The notes under the pieces are model-generated. The model did no database searches. It was not told where the DNA came from and saw only the letters and a list, made by a program, of their open reading frames with translations. Positions 47,756 to 57,515 of a stretch of DNA of 64,000 nucleotides are shown here, in pieces (position 1 is the first letter of the stretch; each line of letters opens with the position of its first letter). A program made the position numbers and the translations under genes. This stretch comes from Lasiosphaeria ovina (taxonomy: Eukaryota; Ascomycota; Sordariomycetes; Sordariales; Lasiosphaeriaceae), in assembly GCA_033439765.1 (NCBI GenBank), contig JAULSN010000008.1:1302001-1366000 (forward strand). The letters are read 5' to 3'.

Positions 47756-48958
47756 ATGGCAAACCTGTCGTCGGCCTCGAAGCCCGTCCAGATGTCTCTG
47801 GCGGCGCCGGGGCTACCGGCTCAGTCGTCGGGCCTGTCGGTATGGAGTCTTCTCGAGGCCATGTGGGAGCCCGTCGTGGGCTACCCAGCCGCCGAGTTTG
47901 AATTCAAGCCGCGCATGACGCCGCTCTCGACGCTAAACGAGAGCGCCATGTTCATCACGCTATACTATGCCATGATCATCAGCGGCAAGGAATGGATGCG
48001 CCACCGCAAGCCCTTCAAGCTGCACGGCCCGTTCCTCGTCCACAACTTCTTCCTCAGCGCCCTCAGCGCCTTCCTACTGGCCCTGTACGTCGAGCAGCTG
48101 CTGCCCACCCTCTACAACAAGGGCACCTACTATGCCATCTGCGAAGCGGGCGGCGGCTGGACGAAGCCGCTGGTAACGCTCTACTACGTACGTGTTGTTC
48201 TTGATCGACTAATCATGGCAACTTTGAAACAAGCCGCTGACGAAAACATGCGCGACGTGATGCCAGTTGAACTACCTGACCAAGTACGTGGAGCTTCTGG
48301 ACACGGCGTTTCTCATTCTCAAGAAGAAGCCCCTGAGTGAGTTTTTGTCTGCACCACAAAATTCTGCGCAAAATTCTGACCAGGATCAGCGTTTCTCCAC
48401 TGCTACCACCACGGCGCCACGGCGCTGCTGTGCTACTCCCAGCTCGTCGGGTCCACGGCCGTCTCGTGGGTGCCCATCACGCTGAACCTGACGGTGCACG
48501 TCGTCATGTACGCCTACTACTTTCTCGCGGCGCGCGGCATCCGCGTTTGGTGGAAGGAGTGGGTTACGCGGCTGCAGATTGCGCAGTTTGTCATTGATCT
48601 CGGTACGTGTTTTGTCTTCTTCTCAGCTCGGTGTTTGAAAAAAAGATAGTGTTGCTAAAGAATCACCTGGGCAGGCTTCGTCTACTTCACCTCGTACACG
48701 TATTTCGCCAACCGGTACTGGCCCTGGCTGCCCAACGTCGGCTCGTGCGCCGGCGAGGAGTTTGCCGCCCTCTCGGGCATCGCCATCCTGAGCTCCTACC
48801 TGGTGCTCTTCATCTCCTTCTACGCTGCCACGTACAAGAAGGGTCCGGGAGCCAGGAAGAAGGCCGCTACGGCCGCTGCTGGTCGGACTCCTATGGTTGA
48901 GAACGGCAATGGGAAGTTGCCGCTTGACACAGCGACCACCACAGGGGCAAGCTACTAA
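47756..48958 (+). CDS. ELO-family very-long-chain fatty acid elongase
   Basis: Four exons (47756-48187, 48267-48336, 48390-48602, 48675-48958) give 332 residues. It is the condensing enzyme that joins malonyl-CoA to an acyl-CoA in the ER. Key blocks are [33 protein letters not shown], and the catalytic His box [10 protein letters not shown] (HxxHH at residues 171-175), then [11 protein letters not shown] and [11 protein letters not shown]. Several membrane helices and a Lys-rich cytosolic C-terminus ([11 protein letters not shown]) are consistent with ER retention. Very-long-chain products feed sphingolipid and storage-lipid synthesis. Its position beside MFS, RTA1-like and CYP52-like genes is notable; whether it is the housekeeping elongase or a specialised copy cannot be told here. 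Confidence 0.93.
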
Positions 48959-49428
48959 TTAATTAGACTGTTGAATGTGGCGCTAGATAGGCAGTACATT
49001 GTAGTAGCGGCAGGGCCTGGATTTGTGAATGGAAGATGGATGGACTAAAGGGAGTGTAATGGCTCGTCAAGCAAGGGATGAGTGAAATGCTATCAAGACT
49101 CTAGGTTCGAGTAGTTTTGTGTACACGGATAATCACAGTGAGATTGCATGCAGTATTCTCAGTCTTGTCCGGTCCCGTGTGCCGTCACGATAGAGCCTGG
49201 TAGGTGACATGTGAGAGAGCTTGCGCTAGCGTTAACTCGTCTGAATGAAGCAAGCAGAACTACCTGATTAAGATGATCTGCTGCTGAAAGAAAAGACGGC
49301 GAGGGCTTGATTGTCTACGTTCCGGCCTGAGAGCGAAGCAAGGCACGCCGACGAATTACAATCATCGTAACTTTGTTTGCGTCTTAAATTTGATAAAGAA
49401 CATTATGTACCTAAATACTTATTATCAA

Positions 49429-49473
49429 GGGAATGTCTACTCGGACCGTAGAAAACGTCTTTTCGGACCGTAG
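49429..49473 (+). repeat. Left terminal inverted repeat of the MITE-like element
   Basis: 45 bp, starts GGGAATG and ends CCGTAG; inverted partner at 49967-50011 with four mismatches. Confidence 0.85.
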
Positions 49474-49799
49474 TTGGCCAAAAGGCACATGTACATTGAA
49501 ATCCCTGCCAAGCCACTAACCCAGCGAAACATCTATTTTCCCCGCGAAAAAAGAATAGATTAATAGTCGACCTACTCATCTTCAGATGGCTAGTACAATG
49601 CAGGTTCAACTACGCCTAACTCCCGGAACCACGCCATAACCTTAACGAAGTGCTGGGAGGAGAGACTCCTACGTAGGTTACAGTTAGCAGGTTGACTGCA
49701 AGACCTTGGCAACTGCCCTGCCTTGCAACTGACTGGCACGGGCAACCGCCTTGTAATTGACCGACTGGCCTGATTGACTGCAAGACCCGGGCAACCTAC

Positions 49800-49844
49800 T
49801 TGCGTAGAGGTAGATTGCGTAGAGGCTGATTGCGTATAGGTTGA
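49800..49844. repeat. Three 15-bp tandem repeats inside the MITE
   Basis: Three consecutive copies of TTGCGTAGAGGNNGA; the third differs at one further base (TATAGG). Confidence 0.85.
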
Positions 49845-49966
49845 CCGAATGACTTGTAGGTGCAGGGAGACTTCATCCCTATCAGCTGTGTTGGCTTCGT
49901 CCCAGGAATACATGCTGTAAAAAGTGGACTTTTGCTGGGCGCGGCCCAAGCGCCTATGTACTGTAC

Positions 49967-50011
49967 CTACGGTCCGAAAAGACGGTGCCTACGGTTCGAG
50001 TAGACATTCCC
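49967..50011 (-). repeat. Right terminal inverted repeat of the MITE-like element
   Basis: Reverse complement of the left repeat with four mismatches; ends TAGACATTCCC on the plus strand. Confidence 0.85.
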
Positions 50012-50500
50012 ACTATCAAAGTCCCAATCTCTCTCCAGAGTTTCCTCGTTCTCATCATTATTAGTAGAGCATGGCAAGATCATTAACTAATGTAAGTAAT
50101 AATTATCTTTGTTGATTAGATGGGCTACTTCCGTTTCTAACTACGGTTCCATTTATCTATGTAATTAGTGAGTTGCTTTACTCCCAAAGAGTCTAATTTG
50201 TGTTATATTTCGTTGGGGCTTTCCTCAAGGAGGGACTTCCACAGAGTCTGCCAGTTTGTGTACTTGATGACTGGCAGTGCAGTCATGACTTCACCAGGCG
50301 GGCTCATTGCGACTGCCGTCGGGAACATACGGTAATTAGTAGAGCGCATAAGGTGCCAGCTCCCAACCATGGCATGATCGCCAGCACCGCGAACACTGAT
50401 GAGCCAGGATGCCCAACGAATCTGCAAGGAAAGCAACATGAGATACGAAATATGCAAGCAATATCAGAGGAACGTTTTGGTCGAATTCTAGTCTGCCCGC

Positions 50501-52145
50501 CTACACGGCGCTGCAGGGCACTACCGTGATCTCAAGCTCAAGTACCTTGTTCACGCGTGCCGTGAAGCGCTTGCAGTCCCAACATTGTGGACGGCAGACC
50601 ATAATGATACCCTTCCGCAGTGATACAGGGGGTTGCAACTCTGCGAGTCTGACGATGGGAGGAACGTCCCAAGCGTCATAGATCGAGAGCTTGTGCAACC
50701 CAAAGTCCGGCCCGTCCGTGACACTCCCAGTCGATTCCTCCTCCGTGGCCACAGGTTCGAGAAAGACATGCTTACTCACAAAGTATGCAATGAGTTGCTT
50801 CTCGGCGTGGCATGCGTGGGACCGTCCCGGTTCGCCCTGGTCATAATCGTGCGGAGCCAGGTCATGTCCGATGTAATCGCAGAGCCGGCGGACCTCGTCC
50901 GTCCATTCCCTTCCGGCAATCTGGATGTTGGCTGCTGGGTCGTCCTTGTGTGCCCAGCCGCTCAGGGCGGCGACGGGCGGGAGGTGAGACCCGCGGCATA
51001 GGACGCCAACCGTCTTCCGTACATTCTGGACGTCGAAGTGAGCGACGAGTGTCAGGAAGCTCCTAGGAGTAGCAGCCCTGGTAAACGCAAAACCTCCCAG
51101 ATTTGAGGGGGTCTTGTCTCGTTGTTCCCGTTGAGCCGGATCGGCTCTCAAGCAAGTTGACTATCGCTCTGCGGTCGAGGTTTCTCTCATAGACATCCTC
51201 CCTATAACCTGGGCTGTCACGATGTCGCTTCTTTGTGTTCACTTCCTCGTTCTTAGCGAAGTCGACGGCCCGAACTCTCTGCCCGTCTCTTAGACAAGCT
51301 AGCAGGGGATTGGCTCCATGGTTGAGGAGGATTTCGACGTTCTCGAGCCTGCCCCACAACGCCGCCTCTGACAAGGGAGTGCCGCCTTCGACGTCCCTCA
51401 CATTCGGGTCAGCTCCCTTTTCCAGAAGCAGCTCAATGATCCTAGGATGCATCTCGGCGGCGGCAAAGTGCAAAGCCGTCTTCCCGCTCATCGTGTTTAC
51501 TGTGACAAGTCCGTCGGCGTCCTTTTCGTCATCGTCGTAAGTCTCGGGGAATGTCGGCTTGAAGGTCACGGTGTTAGCGTCGACGCCATTGAGAAATAGA
51601 TCTGCTTCTGCCGAGGTATTGAGGTGCTGGCGGACAGGGTTGATCTTGCCCTGGATCATTTCGGACAGGACAAGTCGGAGGAGACTCTAGGGCACATCCT
51701 TGAACAAAACTATCGTCTCTATCTCTTCAATCCACTTTCGGCGTCTGTTGGTCTCGTCCCTGCACTGCTCGAGGAGTTCACCATCTGGCACGGGGAAGTG
51801 CTTGGATAGATCCACGCCAGCAGCTACGAAGATGGCCCTCTCTTTGTCGATTTCGTAGTTGGCAAATGTCTCGCAACCTGCTTCGCCGAACGGGTAGTGA
51901 ATCCGGTAATCGCACCAGAACCGAGGATCGCCGCAGTCCGAGGCCCGGTCCAGGTTCCGGCCTGGCTCGTATCCCGAAAAGCCATGGCCGTGGATCTCGC
52001 CGCATCTTGGGCAGAGGACCTTCACTCTTGAGCCATCCCACCACTGGACATGTGCCAGAAGTTCTCGCTCGGTGTATTGGGAACGGGCTGTCATGGCTTC
52101 CGAGTCTCGGGGTTTTGTGCAGTGAGTAATTACCCATGGACGCAT
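50501..52145 (-). pseudogene. Disrupted ankyrin-repeat protein with DYW-type cytidine-deaminase-like domain
   Basis: One minus-strand reading is broken twice. The first part (52145 or Met at 52094, down to 51690) has an N-terminal CPRCGEIHGHGF zinc-type motif and CETFANYEIDKERAIFVAAG. It ends at TAG (51687-51689), after which the same frame continues (SLLRLVLSEMIQGKINPVRQ) into two to three ankyrin repeats (SGKTALHFAAAEMHP, GGTPLSEAALWGRLENVEIL). Near 51150 the frame shifts, with no credible intron, to GGFAFTRAATPRSFLTLVAH and then a deaminase-like domain: CHAEKQLIAYFVSKHVF (zinc His and catalytic Glu) and later CRPQCWDCKRF (C-x2-C). This HAEKQL...C-x2-C layout is that of the fungal branch of the DYW nucleic-acid deaminases, known to be joined to ankyrin repeats in ascomycetes. 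The stop could come from a single C-to-T change (CAG to TAG). If the breaks are assembly errors, this would be an intact gene of about 545 residues. Confidence 0.7.
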
Positions 52146-52898
52146 TTGCTTCAGATCTGAACCAGATTTGGGTTAGGCAGCAGTCAGGTCCTCCGAACCT
52201 TCTCGATTTGGTTGCGTCTATCACGTGCATCCTACTGTGTAAAGCGGACCTGTGCTACGCATAGGTATCGCACTGATAAGAGCGAGCCGAAAGAACTCGT
52301 CGAAGGCCAATAACAGTATCTAGCCGGTAATTACGAGAATTTCTTCATGCTACCTAGACATGCTAATATAAGACCAGTTTTCCCTTAACCGTTATTCTCA
52401 ATTGGTTTGCAGCAGTAAACCCCATTTAATTTTGATGGGCCTGTGTCACGACCTGAAGCGTGGATATGACCTACGGTGCAGGCCGCGGCGCACGGGAGTC
52501 CCGCCGGGTACATGCGAAGCTTGTATAAGCACCGTTATACTTGAAGGAGAAGTTGGCAGTTCTCCCCAGTTAGGAAGTTTGGTAGAATAGACTGCGGCAG
52601 GGGACTTTGTAGATCCAGAATGTTCCACGGGTTACCTGTGTTGTTCTGGTTGAGGAACCGATTTCGGACCCCACGTAGGCTCCGGACTTCGAATGACTTG
52701 GTTGTGGCCTTGCGAGACGGTTTTGTACGGAGACTGACTTGTCAAGACCGCCCATACGCCGGAAGAGCTGAACAATCGGTCGGCCGCCTTTACTCCATTG
52801 GAATTGTTGTTGGCCTTTCGTGATTATCGGGGCGCTATGCGGAGATCCAGACTCGGCCAGTCTTGATGCTTTATCACCGGTGCAGAATAACGCCTCAA
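52146..52898. other. Intergenic, no gene seen
   Basis: About 750 bp between two minus-strand disrupted loci; presumably the promoter of the deaminase locus. Frames are short and unconvincing. Confidence 0.55.
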
Positions 52899-54570
52899 CT
52901 AGACCCTGGCTGCTCTTCGTGTTCGTTGCTCGACCATTTCTAGTAGGCTGTGAATAAGTTGGCCGGTTTCCTTGCCGTGGGAGTCTGCTGATGGCATGTG
53001 CTGGCTAGATTTCTCCCGCAGCTCAGCGAGGACCTGTCTCCGGTAGGTATCATCTGTTATGCGATCGTGCGTCGGCCCATCTCCAGCAACATCTGGTCCC
53101 GCCATGGGTGTAGAAAGGAATAGAGGTAGGAATGATGGAGGCGCGTCGAGCCGGGGCCGTTTCGATACAGGCTGAGTGATATCTGGCAGTGAAACGGCGC
53201 GCCGACAGATAGGGCGATCAGCACCAAAGAACGTTGCCGCGTTTAGGATGTCTTGGTTCCCCGTCGGGGTGAGTTTTTGGGCGACGGCAAATGGTTGATG
53301 TCCCTGTCGCGAGAAGCTGGAGAAATGAGTGGCAGAGTTGCGTAAGAAAAGGCGAGAATTGCTCTGCTGCATCTGGCCCGAACACAGCCAGTTTGTTTAG
53401 GGCTGACAGGAATATTGATGGAACCTCCTCTGGGCAACATCGTGGTGGGATCTGTGGGGGCTTGGCTGAAGAAAGCTGGGCTTGTTTGGACTTGGATGTT
53501 CTTCTACAACCTGAGGGCTCCTGATAGGACAACTCCTTGCGTGCACGGAGTGCCATTCCAGCAGGCTTGTCAAGAGTGGTATTCGTATTGTTAGAGTTCT
53601 CTGGGAAGTGAAGAGCCTCTTGAGTCGTTGCGGACGTGTCCTCTGCAGAGCCAAAGAATTGGTCATGGCTGGCGGGCGTTGCGCCATCAACAGTCTCAGC
53701 AAGGAAGATATTGGTGACTTCAGCTACAATATCGTCCGTGTCCGTATGACCGGATTCCAATGCTATCAGTGCTTGTCTATCCATGGTGGTACCGCTCTGC
53801 CCCGACATCCTTGTGATGATCTCCGTAGTTCCGGTACCGTCGGGCTCGGGGAGGTCGACAGCAAATTCCTTGCGAACCATGAGACCATATTTATCGAACC
53901 TAAAGGCATGCGGAAAGTCTTTTACAGCCAGCCTTTGGTAGGGAAATGGACCTTCGCGTGACCAAGCCCTAAGACTGTCTAGATCAGTCTGTTCGATCGG
54001 GTTGACTAAAGCCTTTACGGGCTGTCGCCGGACATGCTTAGACCGCAGGAGCATCGACCAGTTCAGACCAACCACAGCTTCTTCCCACACAGGGACTCTC
54101 CGCGCTGTGGTGCAAAGTTGGTTCCAGTATTTCTCTCCCTTGGAAGCCCACTGGTAGTGCTGGACAACGTCTCGACCCCAGCAGCGCACCACCTCCCTCA
54201 GAGCAGAGAGACGCTTGGATCCGTCCGAGGCAACCCCCAGAAACGATGCCACTGCGCTGCATCATCCTCCGTATTTGCTGGCAACGGCTGGGTCGAGTGA
54301 GAGTCTCGGTTCTTGGTCTGCTTCCGCCGCCTGTACTCGGGGCACTCGATCGACATGACATGCTCGCAGGCAGCGACTACCACAGTAAGATGTAATTCCG
54401 TGTCTTGGTCAAGCAAGTCATCTCGTTTCTACACGCATAGGTCATATCGCTACGCATCAGTCTCGCGGAAGCGGAGTTCTTCGCGGAAGTGGTTGACTTA
54501 CGAGGACCGGATACAATACAGAGGACGAGACATAACATGGCGCTTGCTCTCTCGACTCTTCCTCTCCTAG
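52899..54570 (-). pseudogene. Frame-disrupted gene of unknown family
   Basis: Minus-strand coding text in three pieces. An upstream piece (about 54570-54495, ...SSVLYPVL) may be spliced by GTAAGT...TGTAG to KRDDLLDQDTELHLTVVVAA, ECPEYRRRK and AAQWHRFWG. Immediately after a GGGGG run (54220s) the sense moves one frame to VASDGSKRLSALREVVRCWG and runs on for about 335 codons to near 53270. There an AAAAA run coincides with another shift into FAVAQKLTPTGNQDILNAAT, and the product ends ...EMVEQRTRRAARV at 52899. Both shifts sit at short homopolymers, so sequencing error is a real alternative to pseudogenisation. No domain is recognised; the middle is Thr/Asp-rich and probably disordered, and CRRTSKSK is basic. 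The extreme N-terminus is not resolved. Confidence 0.5.
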
Positions 54571-55492
54571 CTCCTAGCCTACCAACGTACCCGAGTATAA
54601 GTATCTACAGAGGTGCGGTGAGTTGAGGTGAGGTGAGGTCCGGTGACTGAGAGGTGAGGTAAGGTGAGTAGAACCTGACAGCTTCCAACTTGGGCGGTAG
54701 CCATCTATCCATCCATTCCCAGACAAACCGAGAAAAAATCTAGAGCTAGAGCTTCCTAGGTAGGCAGGTAGCTACATGACCGACCGAGCGAGCGACAAGC
54801 TAGCTGAGGCCCTAGTGGTAGTGGAAATGGTAGTGGCCGAAGTGGCCCGGCCCGGCACGCCGGGCCGGGGGGCGGGGGGCGGGTGGCGGGGAGGGGGGAC
54901 GCAGCCGGACGGACGCACGACTTTAGCCGGACGCAACGCGATGACGCATAAACAAGACGCGAATATACCCTCTCGGGCGCGCAACTCTTTTTTTTTTTTT
55001 TTTTTGCTGTTGTTCATTTTGGTTTTACTGGCTCGGCTGAAGAGGACCAGGAGACTACCATTCCCTTTTAGACTACGTCCGTCCCGGGACAAGCGTTTCT
55101 CCTCGTCTAATAATTCCAACCCGATTTCCCCCCTTCCCGTCCGCCAGTCCGTCCGCCCGCTCGCCCCTATTTCGTTTTCGGTTGCGGAGCCGGACCTGCG
55201 TCGATATTAGTGCCCACCCCCTCTCGCGCGGGTAATGTCAATATGGGGATGCCCGCCTGGTCCCGTGTCCGCGGAACCGGGTGCATAGTCGTTTGGAAGA
55301 TTATACAGAGTCAATGCTGTGGTATCGTCTATTTCTGGTGCCTGGGATCTAATTAAATAAGTAGGCCGGGTTCTGCATCTCTCATCCCCGTTTCTTTCTC
55401 TGTCGAGCGACCTACCTTGCGTACCTACCTGCTCCCGCCAGCTTCCAAGCCAGAAAGAGACCAACACGAACCTTGCCTTGTCTCGCCTCGCC
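54571..55492. promoter_or_regulatory. Upstream region of the xylanase gene
   Basis: About 920 bp, containing GGTGAGGT-type short repeats (54610-54665), a GC-rich block (54850-54900) and T18 at 54988-55005. No gene seen. It should contain the xylanase promoter; no XlnR/CreA site was mapped. Confidence 0.5.
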
Positions 55493-56629
55493 ATGCGGTT
55501 GCCAGGCTCGTCGCTCGCGGCGGTGGTGCTGACGGCGCCACTGCTGGTGGCCGGGCAGCTCGACTACTACGCCAAGAAGGCCGGGCTACAGTACTTTGGG
55601 GCGGCGACAGACACGCCGGGACAGCGGGAGCGGGCGCCGTTTCCGGCGACGTACGCGACGTACTCGGCCATCCTGACCAACCCGCGCGAGTTCGGGCAGA
55701 CGACGCCGACAAACGGCATGAAGTGGCTGTTCACGGAGCCCGAGGCGGGCGTGTTCAACTACACCGAGGGCGAGGTGGTGGCGGGGCTGGCGGCGGCGAC
55801 GGGCAAGACACTGCGGTGCCACGCTCTCGTGTGGCACAACCAGCTGGCGCCGTGGGTCGAGAACACGACGTGGACGCCCGACACGCTGCGGGCCGCCATC
55901 ACGCGCCACGTGGCCAACGTGGCGGGCCACTGGAAGGGCCGGTGCTACGCGTGGGACGTGGTCAACGAGGCGCTCGACGAGGACGGCACGTACCGCAAGT
56001 CGCTCTTCTACAACGTGCTGGGCGAAGAGTACATCAAGCTGGCGTTCCAGGCGGCGGCGAAGGCGGACCCGGGGGCCAAGCTGTACTACAACGACTACGG
56101 CATCGAGCGGCCGGGGTCGGTCAAGACGGCGGGGGCGCTGCGGCTGGTCAAGATGCTGCGCGACGCCGGTGTGCGCATCGACGGGGTGGGCATGCAGGCG
56201 CACCTACACGCCGATGTACATCCAACAGCGCAGGACCACGTCGACACCATGAACGCCTTCACGGCGCTGGGGGTGGCCGAGGTAGCCTTCACCGAGCTCG
56301 ACGTGCGCATCGAAATGCCCGTCAACGCCACCAACCTGGCGTGGCAGGCTGACTCATACCGGGCGGTCGCCACGGCGTGCGTGCGCGTGCCACAGTGCGT
56401 CGGCATCACGCTGTGGGACTTTTATGACCCGTTCAGCTGGGTTCCAGACACGTTCCCCGGCCAGGGCGCGGCGCTGCTGTGGTTCGACAACTTCACCGTC
56501 CACCCGGCCTACGACGTGCTCATCGACACCTTCAAGAGCCTGGCCAAGGCGAACCTGACCGCCCCGTCCCCGGGGGGGCACGACCACGAGCATGGCCAGA
56601 AGGGGAAGGGAAAGGGGGGGTGGCATTAA
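55493..56629 (+). CDS. Secreted GH10 endo-1,4-beta-xylanase
   Basis: Intronless, 378 residues. The signal peptide (residues 1-21, LAAVVLTAPLLVAG) leads into the GH10 barrel, which hydrolyses internal beta-1,4 bonds of plant xylan outside the cell. Catalytic residues are visible: acid/base Glu159 in WDVVNEALDE and nucleophile Glu268 in AFTELDVRI. Substrate-site blocks CHALVWHNQLAPWV, GHWKGRCYAWDV, YYNDYGIE and ITLWDFYDPFSWVP are all intact. There is no cellulose-binding module; the protein instead ends in a Gly/His/Lys-rich tail (GGHDHEHGQKGKGKGGWH). The start at 55493 is preferred to the in-frame Met five codons upstream because it puts the hydrophobic core at the usual distance. The gene is very GC-rich. 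Confidence 0.96.
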   Translation: MRLPGSSLAAVVLTAPLLVAGQLDYYAKKAGLQYFGAATDTPGQRERAPFPATYATYSAILTNPREFGQTTPTNGMKWLFTEPEAGVFNYTEGEVVAGLAAATGKTLRCHALVWHNQLAPWVENTTWTPDTLRAAITRHVANVAGHWKGRCYAWDVVNEALDEDGTYRKSLFYNVLGEEYIKLAFQAAAKADPGAKLYYNDYGIERPGSVKTAGALRLVKMLRDAGVRIDGVGMQAHLHADVHPTAQDHVDTMNAFTALGVAEVAFTELDVRIEMPVNATNLAWQADSYRAVATACVRVPQCVGITLWDFYDPFSWVPDTFPGQGAALLWFDNFTVHPAYDVLIDTFKSLAKANLTAPSPGGHDHEHGQKGKGKGGWH

Positions 56630-57515
56630 GGACTAGCAGTCTGTAATTAGCCCTTTTCCTATAATTATTTAAGTAGCAGATCCCACTTAAAGGGCAGTCT
56701 TTGCAGAGTCGATGAGGTACGGTGCCTTGGGTAGCTGAATGTCTGAAGGTACGAAGTACTGTGTTCAGACTGGTTAACGTTGAAGTTGATTGATCACGAG
56801 AGTTGGCAACTCACCTCAACCCCGATCAATCGTCGACAATTGCCGCCTTGAAATGGCCGTGCATGTCATGCCAAATGTGACAATATTGCAATTTTACTTT
56901 CAAGACATTTAAAGGGCAGCTTCATGTTTGTAGCCGATAGTTGCGCCATTTTGCCATTTGTAACGGGCTGAGAGTCGCTCAATTTTCTCGGTAAGGATGA
57001 AAAGCAGCTTAGTTTGGCGACGCGTCTTCAGCGTGGCCTGAGCGAGATCAAATCCACGATACGCACGGACCATTTGGGACGTCATCGTGATCGGTTATCG
57101 GCCCACCTCGAACCGTGTTGGGAAGCTTCGAATATCCGCAGGCCGACTTCAGCGAGCAAGCACCACCACGCCGACGTACGCTCCCTGGCTGCCACCCAGG
57201 CCGAACCTCTAAACCGACCTATTGACTTGTATTTTGCTTCTCTTCTATCGTTGAATATCGTTATACCGCTCTTGCATCGATTCCCGGGCCTCTTGGAGCC
57301 GAACGCGTCGTCACTTTTTTTGTTTCAAATCCTTTTTTTTTGCGGCGGGTGCTGCTGCTTGCTGACCGGATCTCTCGGATTTCATCCGTCGACCGCCGCT
57401 CCTGGGATACTCCGGCCCTCGCACCAAGTCCCCGACCCCCGCTCTTCCAGCATCACACACGCACCTCGGCCTCGACGACGCACTCAATTGAAGCTAAAGA
57501 CAGCACAGCGACACC
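56630..57515. promoter_or_regulatory. Promoter region of phosphatidylinositol synthase
   Basis: About 890 bp between the xylanase 3' end and the PIS start. A long in-frame extension upstream of 57516 is open by chance; it is CT-rich and leader-like. No gene found. Confidence 0.55.

Larger units (their letters stand above)
49429..50011. mobile_element. MITE-like non-autonomous DNA transposon, 583 bp
   Basis: Bounded by 45-bp inverted repeats (49429-49473 and 49967-50011) that match at 41 of 45 positions by hand comparison. Each begins GGGAATGTCTACTCG and ends TTTTCGGACCGTAG, so each contains two direct copies of TCGGACCGTAG or a close variant. The interior has no transposase; its frames are short. 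TATCAA occurs just outside both ends (49423-49428 and 50014-50019), possibly a target-site duplication although two bases off on the right. Superfamily is undetermined. Confidence 0.8.
48959..50500. other. Intergenic with MITE-like insertion
   Basis: 1.5 kb between the elongase (+) and the disrupted deaminase gene (-). Holds the element at 49429-50011; otherwise AT-rich and without genes. Confidence 0.6.

Noticed and set aside
21423..48958. Classical PKS, NRPS, terpene or RiPP cluster
   Set aside because: No ketosynthase, adenylation, terpene synthase or precursor-peptide sequence was found in any frame of the block.
49429..50011. LTR retrotransposon
   Set aside because: The end repeats are inverted, not direct, and there is no primer-binding site, polypurine tract or gag-pol coding sequence.
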